Below, in pieces: positions 34,337 through 44,506 of a DNA stretch of 64,000 nucleotides (the stretch's first letter is position 1; the number at the start of each line of letters is the position of its first letter). The DNA comes from Myxococcota bacterium (lineage in GTDB: Bacteria; Myxococcota_A; Bradymonadia; UBA7976; UBA1532). The position numbers and the translations under genes are program-made. The DNA lies in NCBI GenBank assembly GCA_963169045.1, contig CAUJDF010000094.1, forward strand, positions 49,080 through 113,079, read 5' to 3'. Under the pieces are notes generated by a model. The model worked only from the letters and a program-made list of their open reading frames with translations, did no database searches and was not told the DNA's origin.

Positions 34337-35239
34337 TCAGTTGTCGAGGCTGACCCAGCAGTGCTTCTCTCGGCTCTCGGCGCTCACCCGGATGCAGCGC
34401 AGGTCGCCCTCGCAGTCGCGGTCCTCGGTGCACGGCGCGGTGCAGTAGAAGCTCGGCGGGCCGTTGCCGAGGCTGGCGTTGATGCAGAACGAGCCGGTGG
34501 GGCACCCGCGGCCCGTCCGGCAGTCGACGGTGCACAGGCCGTCGATGTCCTGCCGATTCCGATTGACCTGCACGCAACTGTTGCCGGGGCACTCCCGGTC
34601 GGGGTTCTGCCGGCCGGGATCGGCGCCTGTGGCGGTGCACTCCATCTGCAGATCGGCGACCGCGGCGTTGCGACAACGGCCGTCGGCGCAAATCTGGCCG
34701 TCGACCGCGCAGTCCTCGCGCCGCTCACAGGCCTCGCCGGGCTGCGCGGCGCCGGGGGCGACGCCGACGCAGACCGAGTGCATGCGCTGGTTCCAGTTGG
34801 CGACCCACGCCTCGGGATCGCCGGCGACACAGGGCGTGCTGCCGATCTGGCGGACGCAGCCGTCGGCCGCCGTCGTGATGGCGGCCGGATCGGCGGGGAG
34901 GGCGATGGCGCCGCGGTCGAGGCGATCCTGGATGTCCTCGCGGCACGCCGAGGCCACGCCCGCCGCGCACGAGGCCTCGTCGTTGCCCGGCAGGCCGAGC
35001 ACGCCGGCGATGGCCGCGCGGTTCGCATCGAGGCACTCGAAGGCCTTCGCGCAGAGCGCCTCGGCGCGCCGATCGCATGCGCTCGCGAGGAGCGCTTGCG
35101 GGTCCGCCGGCGCCGCGTCGCCCTGCGGCGCGGCGTCGGCGGCCACCGCCGCGTCGCTGCCGCCACCGCCTCCGCCGCCGGCATCGTCGCCGCCACAGCC
35201 CGCGAGCAGGAGCATCAGGGTCGTCAGGGGTCGTCGCAT
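34337..35239 (-). CDS. Cys-rich lipoprotein of unknown function
   Basis: 300 residues from ATG 35239; lipobox LLAGC (Cys ~14). After a Gly/Asp/Ala linker come about 150 helical residues with scattered cysteines (ACDRRAEALCAKAFECL, CREDIQDRLDRG). The last ~110 residues have eight or more Cys in short modules (CERREDCAVDGQICADGRC, CPTGSFC, CTEDRDCEGDLRC) like the EGF/Dickkopf-type repeats found in myxobacterial surface proteins. It is disulfide-rich and extracytoplasmic; no enzyme activity is seen. The same CxxxxDC-type modules open the Cys-rich protein at 25435-27654. Confidence 0.8.
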   Translation of the reverse strand: MRRPLTTLMLLLAGCGGDDAGGGGGGGSDAAVAADAAPQGDAAPADPQALLASACDRRAEALCAKAFECLDANRAAIAGVLGLPGNDEASCAAGVASACREDIQDRLDRGAIALPADPAAITTAADGCVRQIGSTPCVAGDPEAWVANWNQRMHSVCVGVAPGAAQPGEACERREDCAVDGQICADGRCRNAAVADLQMECTATGADPGRQNPDRECPGNSCVQVNRNRQDIDGLCTVDCRTGRGCPTGSFCINASLGNGPPSFYCTAPCTEDRDCEGDLRCIRVSAESREKHCWVSLDN

Positions 35240-35372
35240 CGTCGTTTCCACCCGCCCGGAGATTTTCGGTGCGAGCTTATGAATGAGTGCGCGACCCTCG
35301 CAATGGTCCGGCGCATCCAGGAGTGGCACGTGACCGGCGGGGGGTTGTACGTCGGCGCGTCGAACCGTCATC

Positions 35373-36560
35373 ATGGCCGGCGGCATGAACCTGCACTTCT
35401 TCTACGACGTCGTGTGCCCCTACGCGTACCTCGCATCGACGCAGGTCGAGCGCGTGGCGGCGCGGCGCGGCGTCGCGGTCGCGTGGCGGCCGGTGCTGCT
35501 CGGCGGCCTCTTCCGCGCCGTCGGCGCGCCCGACAGCCCGGCGGCGGCCATGAGCGCGCCGCGCGCTCGCCTCAACCTGCTCGACCTGCACCGCCAGGCC
35601 GAGGCGCTCGGCGTGCCGCTGCGCTTCCCGGCGGCGCACCCGCGCCGCACCGTCTCGGCGATGCGCCTCATCGCCGGCGCCCCCGCAGCGCAGCGCCCGG
35701 CGCTGACGCACGCCCTCTTTCGCGCCTACTGGGTCGACGGCGAGGACGTGGCCGATCGCGCCGTCCTCGAGCGCATCGCCCGCGCGCTCGAGGTCGATCC
35801 CGCCGTCATGGACGAGAAGCAGACGCTCTTCGAGCGCACCGCCGAGGCGGCGGCGCGCGGCGCCTTCGGCGTCCCGGCGTTCGCCGTGGACGGACAGGAT
35901 CGCCTCTGGTGGGGCGTCGATCGCCTGCCGCTCGTCGAGCGCGCCCTGCCGCCGGCCGCGATCCGCTTCTTTCACGACTTCGCGAGTCCTTTCAGCTACC
36001 TGGCCTCGACGCAGATCGAGCGCGTCGCCCGCGAGCACGGCGCCCGGGTCGAGTGGGCGCCCATCCTCCTCGGCGCGCTGTTCCGCGACATCGGCACCCC
36101 CGACGTGCCGCTGTTCGCCGCGTCGCCCGCCAAGCAGCGCTACCTCGCCCGCGACCTGCAGGACTGGGCGGAGCGATGGGGCGTCCCGTTCCGCTTCCCC
36201 GACGCGTTCCCGCTGCGCACGGTGACCGCGCTGCGCGTCGCCCTCGTCGAGCCCGCGAGCGCGGGCGCGATCTACCGGGCCGCCTGGGTCGACAACCGGA
36301 ACATCGGCGACCCCGCCACGCTGCGCGCGGTGCTCGACGAGGCCGGCTTCGACGGCGCCGCGCTGCTCGTCCGCGCCGACGACCCCGAGATCAAGGCGGC
36401 GCTCCGCGCCCACGGCGAGGCAGCGAAGGCCGCCGGCGCGTGCGGCGTCCCCACGTTCGAGGTGCGACGCCCCGACGGCGCCCGCCATCTCGTGTGGGGT
36501 CAGGATCGCCTGGACATGGTCGGCCGGATCCTCGACGGCTGGTCCCCCGCCTCCGGATGA
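35373..36560 (+). CDS. Tandem-fused 2-hydroxychromene-2-carboxylate isomerase-like protein (two DsbA-fold domains)
   Basis: 395 residues. Two copies of a thioredoxin/DsbA-like HCCA-isomerase domain of about 195 residues each: MNLHFFYDVVCPYAYLASTQ at 5-24 and FFHDFASPFSYLASTQIERV at ~200-219; each ends with GVPAFAVDG or GVPTFEVRRPDG and a WGxDRL segment. Single-domain relatives (kappa-class GST fold) act on glutathione adducts in aromatic catabolism. At the glutathione-contact position the first copy has Cys (VCPYAY) and the second Ser (ASPFSY). The TGA overlaps the ATG of the DegT gene, implying coupled translation. The natural substrate is unknown. Confidence 0.88.
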   Translation: MAGGMNLHFFYDVVCPYAYLASTQVERVAARRGVAVAWRPVLLGGLFRAVGAPDSPAAAMSAPRARLNLLDLHRQAEALGVPLRFPAAHPRRTVSAMRLIAGAPAAQRPALTHALFRAYWVDGEDVADRAVLERIARALEVDPAVMDEKQTLFERTAEAAARGAFGVPAFAVDGQDRLWWGVDRLPLVERALPPAAIRFFHDFASPFSYLASTQIERVAREHGARVEWAPILLGALFRDIGTPDVPLFAASPAKQRYLARDLQDWAERWGVPFRFPDAFPLRTVTALRVALVEPASAGAIYRAAWVDNRNIGDPATLRAVLDEAGFDGAALLVRADDPEIKAALRAHGEAAKAAGACGVPTFEVRRPDGARHLVWGQDRLDMVGRILDGWSPASG

Positions 36561-37702
36561 GCTCCATGACGCAGAACACCAAGAATTCCGTGAAGATCCC
36601 GCAGCTGGACCTCAAGGCCGGGCTGGGGGAGTACCGCGAGGCGGTGCTCGCCGCCATCACCCGCGTCGTCGACTCCCAGGAGTTCATCCTCGGGCCCGAG
36701 GTCGATCGCTTCGAGGCCCGGCTCGCCGAGTACATGGGGCTGGGCCACGCCATCGGCGTCTCCTCGGGGACGGACGCGCTGCTCGTCGCGCTCATGGCGC
36801 TCGACGTCGGGCCCGGTGACGAGGTGGTGACCTCGCCGTTCAGCTTCTTCGCGACCGCCGGCGTCGTGGCCCGGCTCCACGCGAAGCCGGTCTTCGTCGA
36901 CATCGACCCGGGCACGTTCAACGTCACGCCCGCGGGCGTCCGCGCCGCCGTCGGCGCGAATACGAAGGCGGTCATCCCGGTTCACCTCTTCGGACAGATG
37001 ACCGACCTCGGATCTCTCTACATGGAGGGCGGTCCGGCGATCATCGAGGATGCCGCGCAGAGCCTCGGCGCCCGGCTCCACGGCGAGATGACCGGCCACT
37101 ACGGCCTCTGCGCGGCCCTGAGCTTCTTTCCGAGCAAGAACCTGGGGTGCTTCGGGGACGGGGGCGCGGTCGTGACCCGCGACCCCGCCTTCGCCGAGCG
37201 AATCCGAATGCTGCGGGTCCACGGAAGCAAGCCGAAGTACTTCCACCACGTGGTGGGCGGCAACTTCCGGCTCGACGCGCTGCAGGCCGCCGTGCTGGCG
37301 GTCAAGCTCCCGCTGCTCGACGGGTGGGCGGCGGCGCGGCGGCGCAATGCGGGGCGATACGACGAACTGCTGCAACAATCCGGACTGGTGGAGCGCGGGC
37401 TCGTCACGCCGCCGGCGGTGGCGCCGGGGGCCGAACACGTCTACAACCAGTACGTCGTGCGCGCGGCGCGCCGCGACGAGCTGGCGGCGGACCTCGCCGC
37501 CCGCGGCATCGGCACCGCCGTGTACTACCCGCGTCCGCTGCACCTGCAGCCCTGCTTCGCCGACCTGGGCCACGGCCCGGGCGATTTCCCGCACGCGGAG
37601 AGGGCGTGCGCCGAGGTGCTGGCCTTGCCGATCGGCCCCGAGCTGCACGCACATCAGCTCGAGGCGGTCGTCGACGCGATGCGCGCGTTCCATCGGGTCT
37701 GA
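36557..37702 (+). CDS. DegT/DnrJ/EryC1/StrS family PLP-dependent sugar aminotransferase
   Basis: 381 residues from ATG 36557 (in-frame Met at 36566 also possible). Motifs: GVSSGTDALLVALMAL, DEVVTSPFSFFATAG, IIEDAAQSLGA (Asp contacting the pyridine nitrogen), and FFPSKNLGCFGDGGA with the Schiff-base Lys near 194. The C terminus YPRPLHLQPCF fits UDP-3-keto-sugar aminotransferases such as WbpE or DegT enzymes of LPS/O-antigen or antibiotic sugars. No other sugar-nucleotide gene is nearby. It is translated together with the HCCA-type protein, an unusual pairing. Confidence 0.92.
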   Translation: MSSMTQNTKNSVKIPQLDLKAGLGEYREAVLAAITRVVDSQEFILGPEVDRFEARLAEYMGLGHAIGVSSGTDALLVALMALDVGPGDEVVTSPFSFFATAGVVARLHAKPVFVDIDPGTFNVTPAGVRAAVGANTKAVIPVHLFGQMTDLGSLYMEGGPAIIEDAAQSLGARLHGEMTGHYGLCAALSFFPSKNLGCFGDGGAVVTRDPAFAERIRMLRVHGSKPKYFHHVVGGNFRLDALQAAVLAVKLPLLDGWAAARRRNAGRYDELLQQSGLVERGLVTPPAVAPGAEHVYNQYVVRAARRDELAADLAARGIGTAVYYPRPLHLQPCFADLGHGPGDFPHAERACAEVLALPIGPELHAHQLEAVVDAMRAFHRV

Positions 37703-37851
37703 CCGGGGGCGGCGAGGATTCCGCTCGCCAATCCGTGCCGGGTTCTGCAATGATTCCGAAGGCGTGCGGCCGGTACCCGCACGTCCGGCAGCCCCTCCCG
37801 AACGCGATCCGTGAATCCTCCACCCTTTGGGGAAGACGTCCTGGTGACGCC

Positions 37852-39651
37852 ATGCGGCTACTCGCTCGATACATCCAACGCAATCGTGTGCTCGGCGACG
37901 CCGAGATCCCCGTCTCCGAGCTCGAGTCGGTCGAACAGGCCCTCGAGCAGGGGGAGACGCTGCCCAATCTGCTCAAGCAGCGCGGGGCCTCCTTCGGTTC
38001 GCTGACGCCGCGGCACCTGCTCGGTGTGTGGCGAGCGTCCCGGGGCTTCCGCGCCCACCAGGAGTACCTGCAGCGCGTGGCCGAGCGTCGCCGGAGCGAG
38101 GGGCAGCCGCCCATCGCCTCGTCGTTGCTCAGCCAGACGTTCGCCGCGCACGAGGTGGGGGTGATCGAGCGCGCCGAGGTGCTGGCGCCGCCGGGCGCCG
38201 CCGCCGAGCACCGCCGGCGCGACGCCATCAAGGAGGCGCTGCTCGTCTGGAACGCCTGCCTGGCCATCGGCCGTCGCGAGGGCAAGGTCAAGGTCTCCCC
38301 GGCGACCGAGGATGCCGAGCTGCTCGACGAGTTCGGCAACCTGGCGGGCACGGCCACGCTGGCCGACGTGGCCGGGCACCGCTGGCTGGCCATCCGCCGC
38401 GGCGAGAAGGCGCGGGCGCTGAAGATCGACGTCGATCTGCCGATCGACCCGATGATCGCCCAGGTCGAGGCCCACGGCGCCGGGCTGTCGGCGCTGTCGG
38501 GCGGCCGCAACGCGCGGGCGCTGTTCGAGGCGCTCTTCCTGCCGGACCTCGTGGCGAGCCTGCTCAGCGCCAAGGACGAGGAGGCGACGCACCAGGCGAT
38601 CGGCAGCGCGTGCGACGCGTACCTCGGCCTGTTGACGGCGCCGCGCCCCAAGGCCGAGCTCGTGGCCGGCGTCTTCCCCGCTCGCGGCGGCGAGCTCGGC
38701 GTCGCCGTCGTGCAGCGCGACGGCAAGCTCGTGCACCACGCCGTGGTCGCGCCGGGCGAGAGCCCGGTGGCCGCCGTCGAGCAGGCCATCGGCGGCCACG
38801 CGGTCGAGGGCGTCGTGCTTCCGGCGACGGCGGCCGACCACGACCTGCTGCAGGCGCTCGTGCAGGGCTTCGGCCCCAACCTGCCGGTCACGCAGGTGAA
38901 GTCCGTCGCCATGGGCGAGGCCCAGCACCAGCTCGAGGAGCAGGTCCCGCCCCCGGCCGCGGGCGCGCTGGTCCTGGCTCGTCGCGCGGTGCGCCCGATC
39001 AAGTACTGGGGTCAGGTGGATCCGGTCTCGCTGGGTCTGGCCGAGTACCAGCAGGATCTGGACGCCGATCGGCTGCGGGCATCGCTGCAGGACATGTATC
39101 AGCTCGCCGTCGCCGGGGTGAAGGTCGAGGACGCGTCGCGTCCGATCGGCGCGCCGGCGGCGAAGGCCAAGGCCGCCACACCGCGTGTGCCCGCGGCGCC
39201 ATTGAACCCGCTCGTCAAGTCGGTGGACGACCTGCGTCCCGGCATGAACGTGAACGGTGTCGTCACGAACGTGACCCAGTTCGGCGCGTTCGTGAACATC
39301 GGCCTCTCGCAGGAGGGGCTGGTGCACGTGTCGGAGCTCGCCGACCACTTCGTCAAGGATCCGAACGAGGTGGTGCGGGTGGGGCAGCAGGTGTCGGTGC
39401 GCGTGCTGGGCATCGATCGCGGCCGCGGCCGCATCTCGCTGTCGATGAAGCCGGAGCGGGCGCCCGCCCCCCGGCGCGAGGCCCCCACCCGAGGCGAGCC
39501 CGGGGCGCGCGTGCCGCTCGAGCCGATGCCGCGCCGCGGCGGTGGGGGCGGCGGCCGCGACTTCGACCGCTCGCGCAGCGGCGCCGCGGCCAGCGGCCCC
39601 TCCCGCGCGCAGGCCCTCGCCGATCTCGAGGCCCTCTTCAAGAAGAAGTAG
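37852..39651 (+). CDS. Divergent Tex-like S1 RNA-binding protein lacking the helix-hairpin-helix part
   Basis: 599 residues from ATG 37852 (GGTGA six bases upstream; a longer frame from 37750 adds unrelated residues). Residues ~1-270 are helical. Residues ~285-370 resemble the YqgF/RNase H-like part of Tex (AGVFPARGGELGVAVVQRDG). Residues ~375-430 match Tex just downstream (ALVLARRAVRPIKYWGQVD, SLGLAEYQQDLDADRL). Then, instead of the usual (HhH)2 region, a ~30-residue Ala/Pro/Lys linker leads into one S1 domain (~460-530; GVVTNVTQFGAFVNIGLSQ). The tail is Arg/Gly-rich. It is probably an RNA- or ribosome-binding protein. Its stop lies 3 bp from the next convergent gene. Confidence 0.85.
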   Translation: MRLLARYIQRNRVLGDAEIPVSELESVEQALEQGETLPNLLKQRGASFGSLTPRHLLGVWRASRGFRAHQEYLQRVAERRRSEGQPPIASSLLSQTFAAHEVGVIERAEVLAPPGAAAEHRRRDAIKEALLVWNACLAIGRREGKVKVSPATEDAELLDEFGNLAGTATLADVAGHRWLAIRRGEKARALKIDVDLPIDPMIAQVEAHGAGLSALSGGRNARALFEALFLPDLVASLLSAKDEEATHQAIGSACDAYLGLLTAPRPKAELVAGVFPARGGELGVAVVQRDGKLVHHAVVAPGESPVAAVEQAIGGHAVEGVVLPATAADHDLLQALVQGFGPNLPVTQVKSVAMGEAQHQLEEQVPPPAAGALVLARRAVRPIKYWGQVDPVSLGLAEYQQDLDADRLRASLQDMYQLAVAGVKVEDASRPIGAPAAKAKAATPRVPAAPLNPLVKSVDDLRPGMNVNGVVTNVTQFGAFVNIGLSQEGLVHVSELADHFVKDPNEVVRVGQQVSVRVLGIDRGRGRISLSMKPERAPAPRREAPTRGEPGARVPLEPMPRRGGGGGGRDFDRSRSGAAASGPSRAQALADLEALFKKK

Positions 39652-39654
39652 CGA

Positions 39655-40272
39655 CTACCGCGCCCGGCGCTGGGCGGCCCGGCTGAACAGGTTGCCGGTC
39701 ATGCCGTCCAGGCGGGCCGTCAGCTCCTCGACCTGCAGCTCCCGCGAGATGCGCGACGCCGCGTCCTCCGGCGGATTCAGGATCAGGTCCACCTGCAGGC
39801 GGCGACGCTTGTAGTACGTCTCCGTCACGTCCTTGAGCACCTTGTCCTGCAGGACCGCGAGCGACGTCACGTCGAGCACCTCGGCGTTGTAGACCAGGCG
39901 CGGCAGGTCCCAGGAGCCTTCGACGGCCAGCTCGTTCACCGTGCCGCTCACGTCGTCGATCTGCGCCGGCTCGTCCGGCGAGTGCGTCGCAAGGTCGAAG
40001 CGGTCGAGGTCCACGGTGCTGTCATTGCGCCGCGCCGCCACACGCACGGCGGGCACGAGCGACTTCCACGTGGCCCGCGTGCGCAGGGAGCCGACGGTGT
40101 CCGGGTCGATGCGGTAGAACTCCATCGCCGCGCGATGGACCTCTTGGATCGAGGGCTCGCGCTTCAGATCCTCGAGGATGGCCTGCACGTCCGACTCCCG
40201 GTAGTTCCGCGGCTGGGCGCCGGCACTCGAGACCACCAGCAGGACCAACCACACGGGCACGAGACGTCTCAT
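39655..40272 (-). CDS. Small secreted protein sharing a C-terminal domain with its neighbour
   Basis: 205 residues, signal peptide 1-19 (LVLLVVSSAGAQ), GAGGAG upstream of ATG 40272. The C-terminal ~110 residues match the end of the Asp-box propeller gene 15 bp upstream: from TYYKRRRLQV to TGNLF I count 22 of 45 residues identical to the LYRERRRLQL to TGDLF segment. The domain runs WDLPRL, a ~40-residue spacer, then the RRRLQ and EELTARLDGMTG motifs. No known family was recognised. It is last in a three-gene envelope operon (42664 to 39655). Confidence 0.8.
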   Translation of the reverse strand: MRRLVPVWLVLLVVSSAGAQPRNYRESDVQAILEDLKREPSIQEVHRAAMEFYRIDPDTVGSLRTRATWKSLVPAVRVAARRNDSTVDLDRFDLATHSPDEPAQIDDVSGTVNELAVEGSWDLPRLVYNAEVLDVTSLAVLQDKVLKDVTETYYKRRRLQVDLILNPPEDAASRISRELQVEELTARLDGMTGNLFSRAAQRRAR

Positions 40273-40287
40273 CGAACGCTACTCCTC

Positions 40288-42093
40288 TCACCAGGCCGGG
40301 GACGGCGGGAACAGGTCGCCGGTCAATGCGTTGAGGTGCGCCGTCAGCTCCTCCATACGGAGCGCGTGGAGCAGGCGCGCCCGCGGATCGCGCGGCGGCA
40401 GGCTGATCGATTCCAGTTGCAGCCGCCGGCGTTCCCGGTACAGGGCCGTGACGGTCGTGCGGATGGTCGCTTCCGCCTCGAGGGCCCCGTCCAGGCTCGA
40501 CGGCGCCTCGTCGGCGCTCTGAAACAGCGACGGCAGGTCCCACAGCGCGACGACGCCCCAGGCGAAGCGCGCGTAGGGTCCTCGGGAGAAGCCGGTGTCG
40601 TCGCCGGCGATCGAGAAGTCGCGGCGATCGGCGCGCAGGTCGTCGTCGCGCAGCGCGAGCCCCGCGTGCACCACCGGGAGCGCCGCGGACCAGCGCGCCC
40701 GTCCGTGCGACGCGACGCTCGCCGCCGCCGACGCCCCGCTGCGCTCGAGCGCCGAGGCGACCGCCTGTGCCACCGTGGGCTCGCTCCGCGTCAGGCCGCG
40801 AAGCTCGTCCAGGGCGGCCAGGGCCGGCCGGGGCGCGCGCGGCGTCCACACGGTGAGCGCGCCGGCGTGCAGCATCCACAGGTCCGCGCCGACGAGCTGC
40901 GCGCCGCGAATCGACTGGCCGCCGCCGCCGAAGACGAAGTCGCGCCACGTCCGCCCGCCGTCGTCGCTCGCCCAGACGTCGCCCGCGATCGCGGCGAAGG
41001 CGCGGCCGGCGCGGGCGACCACCGTCGGCACCGCCTCGCCCGTGAAGCGCAGGCCGCCGGCCGGCGCGAACGTCTCGCCGCCGTCGGCGCTCGCGAACAG
41101 GCCGCGCTCCGTGCCGACCCAGACGCGCCGGGCGTCGGCGGCGTCGACCGCGTGCACCGCGGCCTCGGCCTCGAACACCGCGCGGAACGACGCGCCGCCA
41201 TCCTGCGAGCGCAGCACACCGCCGTCAGTGCCGAGGAACAACGTCCGTCCGTCCCCGAACGCGATCGCGCGGACCTCGTCGTCGACACCGGGCACCGGCG
41301 CGAAGAAGGCGCCGGCGTCGGTCGAGATCCACAGGCCGCCTGCGGTGCCCGCAAGGACGCGACGGGCGTCCTTCGGGTCGACGGCGACGGCCCGGACGTC
41401 GCTGGCCCCGCCGCGCGCTTCGATCCAGGTGGCGCCGCCGTCGGCGCTGCGGAGCAGGGGGCCCGCCCCGCCCCCCGCGAAGACGAGGTCGGGATTGGAG
41501 GGCGCGGCGGCCAGCACCGAGACGGCCGCGTCCACGTCGTCGTCGAGCCACCGCAGCGCGCCCCCGAGCGACGACGACCAGATGCGCACGTCGGCGCCGG
41601 TGGCGTCGAACAGGTCGGCCAACCGGGAGTCGGCGGGACCGGCGCGCTCCTCGCCCCACCAGGCGGCGCCGAAGCCGGGCTCGAGGCCGTCTTCGAAGAA
41701 GTAGGCGACGAGGTCGTCGGGATCGGGCAGGGGCTGGAACGCATCGTCGAGCTCGATGAACCCGTAGGCGTCCCACGGGCGCGGCTGCGGCGTCGGGGCG
41801 TCGGCCGGCTCCAGCCGCTCGATGTCGGGACGACCCGCCGCCCGCTCGACCGCATACGACGGCACCGGGCGCAGATGCACCGCCGTCGACGTCCAGGTCC
41901 GGCCCCGATCGCGGCTCACGTGCACGTGGCCGCTCTCGGTGCCGACGTACACCACCGGCGGCTCGCCTGCCACGGCGAGCGACGAGAATGGCGCGTCGAA
42001 GGGCAGCGCGCCGGTGAGGTCGACGAAGCCCGCCTCCTGCGCCGACGCCGCGCCGGCGGCGAGCCACACGGCGAGGAGCTCAGCGACCCGCAT
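40288..42093 (-). CDS. Secreted Asp-box (BNR/sortilin-like) beta-propeller protein with a shared C-terminal domain
   Basis: 601 residues, signal peptide ending GAASAQ. The body is a beta-propeller with six Asp boxes (SRDRGRTW, SADGGATW, STDAGAFF, SQDGGASF, SADGGETF, SDDGGRTW), each preceded by a DxRRVxxGT-type strand, as in VPS10/sialidase-like repeats. There is no catalytic Arg/Tyr set for a sialidase. The final ~110 residues carry the domain shared with the next gene (WDLPSLF, RRRLQLESI, EELTAHLNALTG). It overlaps the barrel gene by 14 bp. Probably an envelope or assembly scaffold. Confidence 0.85.
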   Translation of the reverse strand: MRVAELLAVWLAAGAASAQEAGFVDLTGALPFDAPFSSLAVAGEPPVVYVGTESGHVHVSRDRGRTWTSTAVHLRPVPSYAVERAAGRPDIERLEPADAPTPQPRPWDAYGFIELDDAFQPLPDPDDLVAYFFEDGLEPGFGAAWWGEERAGPADSRLADLFDATGADVRIWSSSLGGALRWLDDDVDAAVSVLAAAPSNPDLVFAGGGAGPLLRSADGGATWIEARGGASDVRAVAVDPKDARRVLAGTAGGLWISTDAGAFFAPVPGVDDEVRAIAFGDGRTLFLGTDGGVLRSQDGGASFRAVFEAEAAVHAVDAADARRVWVGTERGLFASADGGETFAPAGGLRFTGEAVPTVVARAGRAFAAIAGDVWASDDGGRTWRDFVFGGGGQSIRGAQLVGADLWMLHAGALTVWTPRAPRPALAALDELRGLTRSEPTVAQAVASALERSGASAAASVASHGRARWSAALPVVHAGLALRDDDLRADRRDFSIAGDDTGFSRGPYARFAWGVVALWDLPSLFQSADEAPSSLDGALEAEATIRTTVTALYRERRRLQLESISLPPRDPRARLLHALRMEELTAHLNALTGDLFPPSPAW

Positions 42094-42664
42094 ACCAGGT
42101 CAGCTCGACGCCCAGGTGGAGAGCGTTGAAGCCGACGCCCCCGCCGAACGACTGCGGCACGAAGAGCCAGCTCACGACGGGCGTCAGCCGGCCGCCGTCG
42201 CTCTCGCCGCCCCAGAGCGCGAGCTCCCACGCGACGGCCAGCGAGTGGATCGAGCCGCCGGCGGCGCCCCCGTCGACGGCGTCCCCGTCCGCGGCGATGT
42301 CTCCGCCGCCGAAGCCGGTGCCGCCCCAGAGGACGAGCGGGTCGTCGGGGCCGAACGGTCGCCAGCCCACCTGCAACAGGAAGCCGCCGAGCGCCGCGTC
42401 GAAACCCTCGCCGGCAGCGGCGCCGCCGACGAGCTCAAGGCCGAGCGCGAGGCCGGGCAGCGCCTCCTCGCCGATGCGCAGGCGACCGACGACGCCGGTG
42501 TACGTCGGCGTGTCGTCGCCCGCGTCGTCCGTGGCGCGCCCCACGAGCAGCGAGGGACCGCCGGCCAGATAGAGGCCGCGCGGGCCCCGGTCCTCGGGCG
42601 CCGCGGCGCAGGGCCGCGCGAAGACGGCGACAGTGGCCGCCGACACCACCGTGAGCGATCGCAT
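42080..42664 (-). CDS. Putative outer-membrane beta-barrel protein
   Basis: 194 residues from ATG 42664, signal peptide 1-21 (AVFARPCAAA). Alternating beta strands with Gly/aromatic residues fill the rest (LYLAGGPSLLVGRATDD, FLLQVGWRPFGPDDPLVLWG, LHLGVELTWYAGR), with an aromatic near the C terminus, as in small barrels of ~8 strands. First in the operon with the propeller and the small secreted protein; the start overlaps no other gene. Function unknown. Confidence 0.72.
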   Translation of the reverse strand: MRSLTVVSAATVAVFARPCAAAPEDRGPRGLYLAGGPSLLVGRATDDAGDDTPTYTGVVGRLRIGEEALPGLALGLELVGGAAAGEGFDAALGGFLLQVGWRPFGPDDPLVLWGGTGFGGGDIAADGDAVDGGAAGGSIHSLAVAWELALWGGESDGGRLTPVVSWLFVPQSFGGGVGFNALHLGVELTWYAGR

Positions 42665-42753
42665 CGCGGGCCATGATGCCCACCGCGCCGCCAGGGCCGC
42701 AAGGTCTCGCCGCCCTTGCTCCGGCGCCGCGTCGCGGTGTAGGACGGCGCGCC

Positions 42754-43170
42754 GTGTCGACGCCCCTCCGCATCGCAGTCGCGCTGTTCGCGTTGTCCGA
42801 CCTCGCCGCCGGCCTCGTCCTGCTGTGGCTGCCGGGCCTCGTCGAGGAGCTGCTCCACCCGCTGGCGATGGCCACGACCTTCCGCCTGCACCAGTGGCTC
42901 GGCATCGTCGCGCTCGGGCGCGGGGTGGTGGGCGCGTACGCCGCCGCGAGGGGAGACCGACGCCACCTCGGCAGCCTGGCGCTCCTCTGGGCGCTGCCCG
43001 TGCCCGCCGACGCGCTGCTGGCCTGGAGCACCGCCGACACGGGCCCCCGCACGCTGCTCGCGCTCGCCGGGCGGGCCGTCGTCGGGGCGGCGTGGGCGGC
43101 GGCCCTTCTGTGGTCGTCTCGTGGCACATCCGTTGCACAAGGGCCTGGCCGACATCCGAATCGGGAGTAG
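42754..43170 (+). CDS. Small membrane protein in the inositol-phosphate operon
   Basis: 138 residues from GTG 42754 (AGGA nine bases before it; a longer start at ATG 42673 would give 165 residues but adds a Pro-rich leader with no ribosome site). Four hydrophobic helices (RIAVALFALSDLAAGLVLLW, LHQWLGIVALGRGVVGAYAA, LGSLALLWALPVPADALLAW, TLLALAGRAVVGAAWAAALL). The family is not recognised. Its TAG lies seven bases before the inositol-phosphate synthase start, so the two are one transcript. It could be an assembly, transport or lipid-linked partner of the inositol pathway. Confidence 0.65.
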   Translation: MSTPLRIAVALFALSDLAAGLVLLWLPGLVEELLHPLAMATTFRLHQWLGIVALGRGVVGAYAAARGDRRHLGSLALLWALPVPADALLAWSTADTGPRTLLALAGRAVVGAAWAAALLWSSRGTSVAQGPGRHPNRE

Positions 43171-43177
43171 CGTCCTC

Positions 43178-44505
<1,328 letters not shown>

Positions 44506-44506
<1 letters not shown>

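Noticed and set aside
37750..37851. An earlier start for the Tex-like protein at ATG 37750
   Set aside because: The added residues have no family similarity and no ribosome site; ATG 37852 has one.
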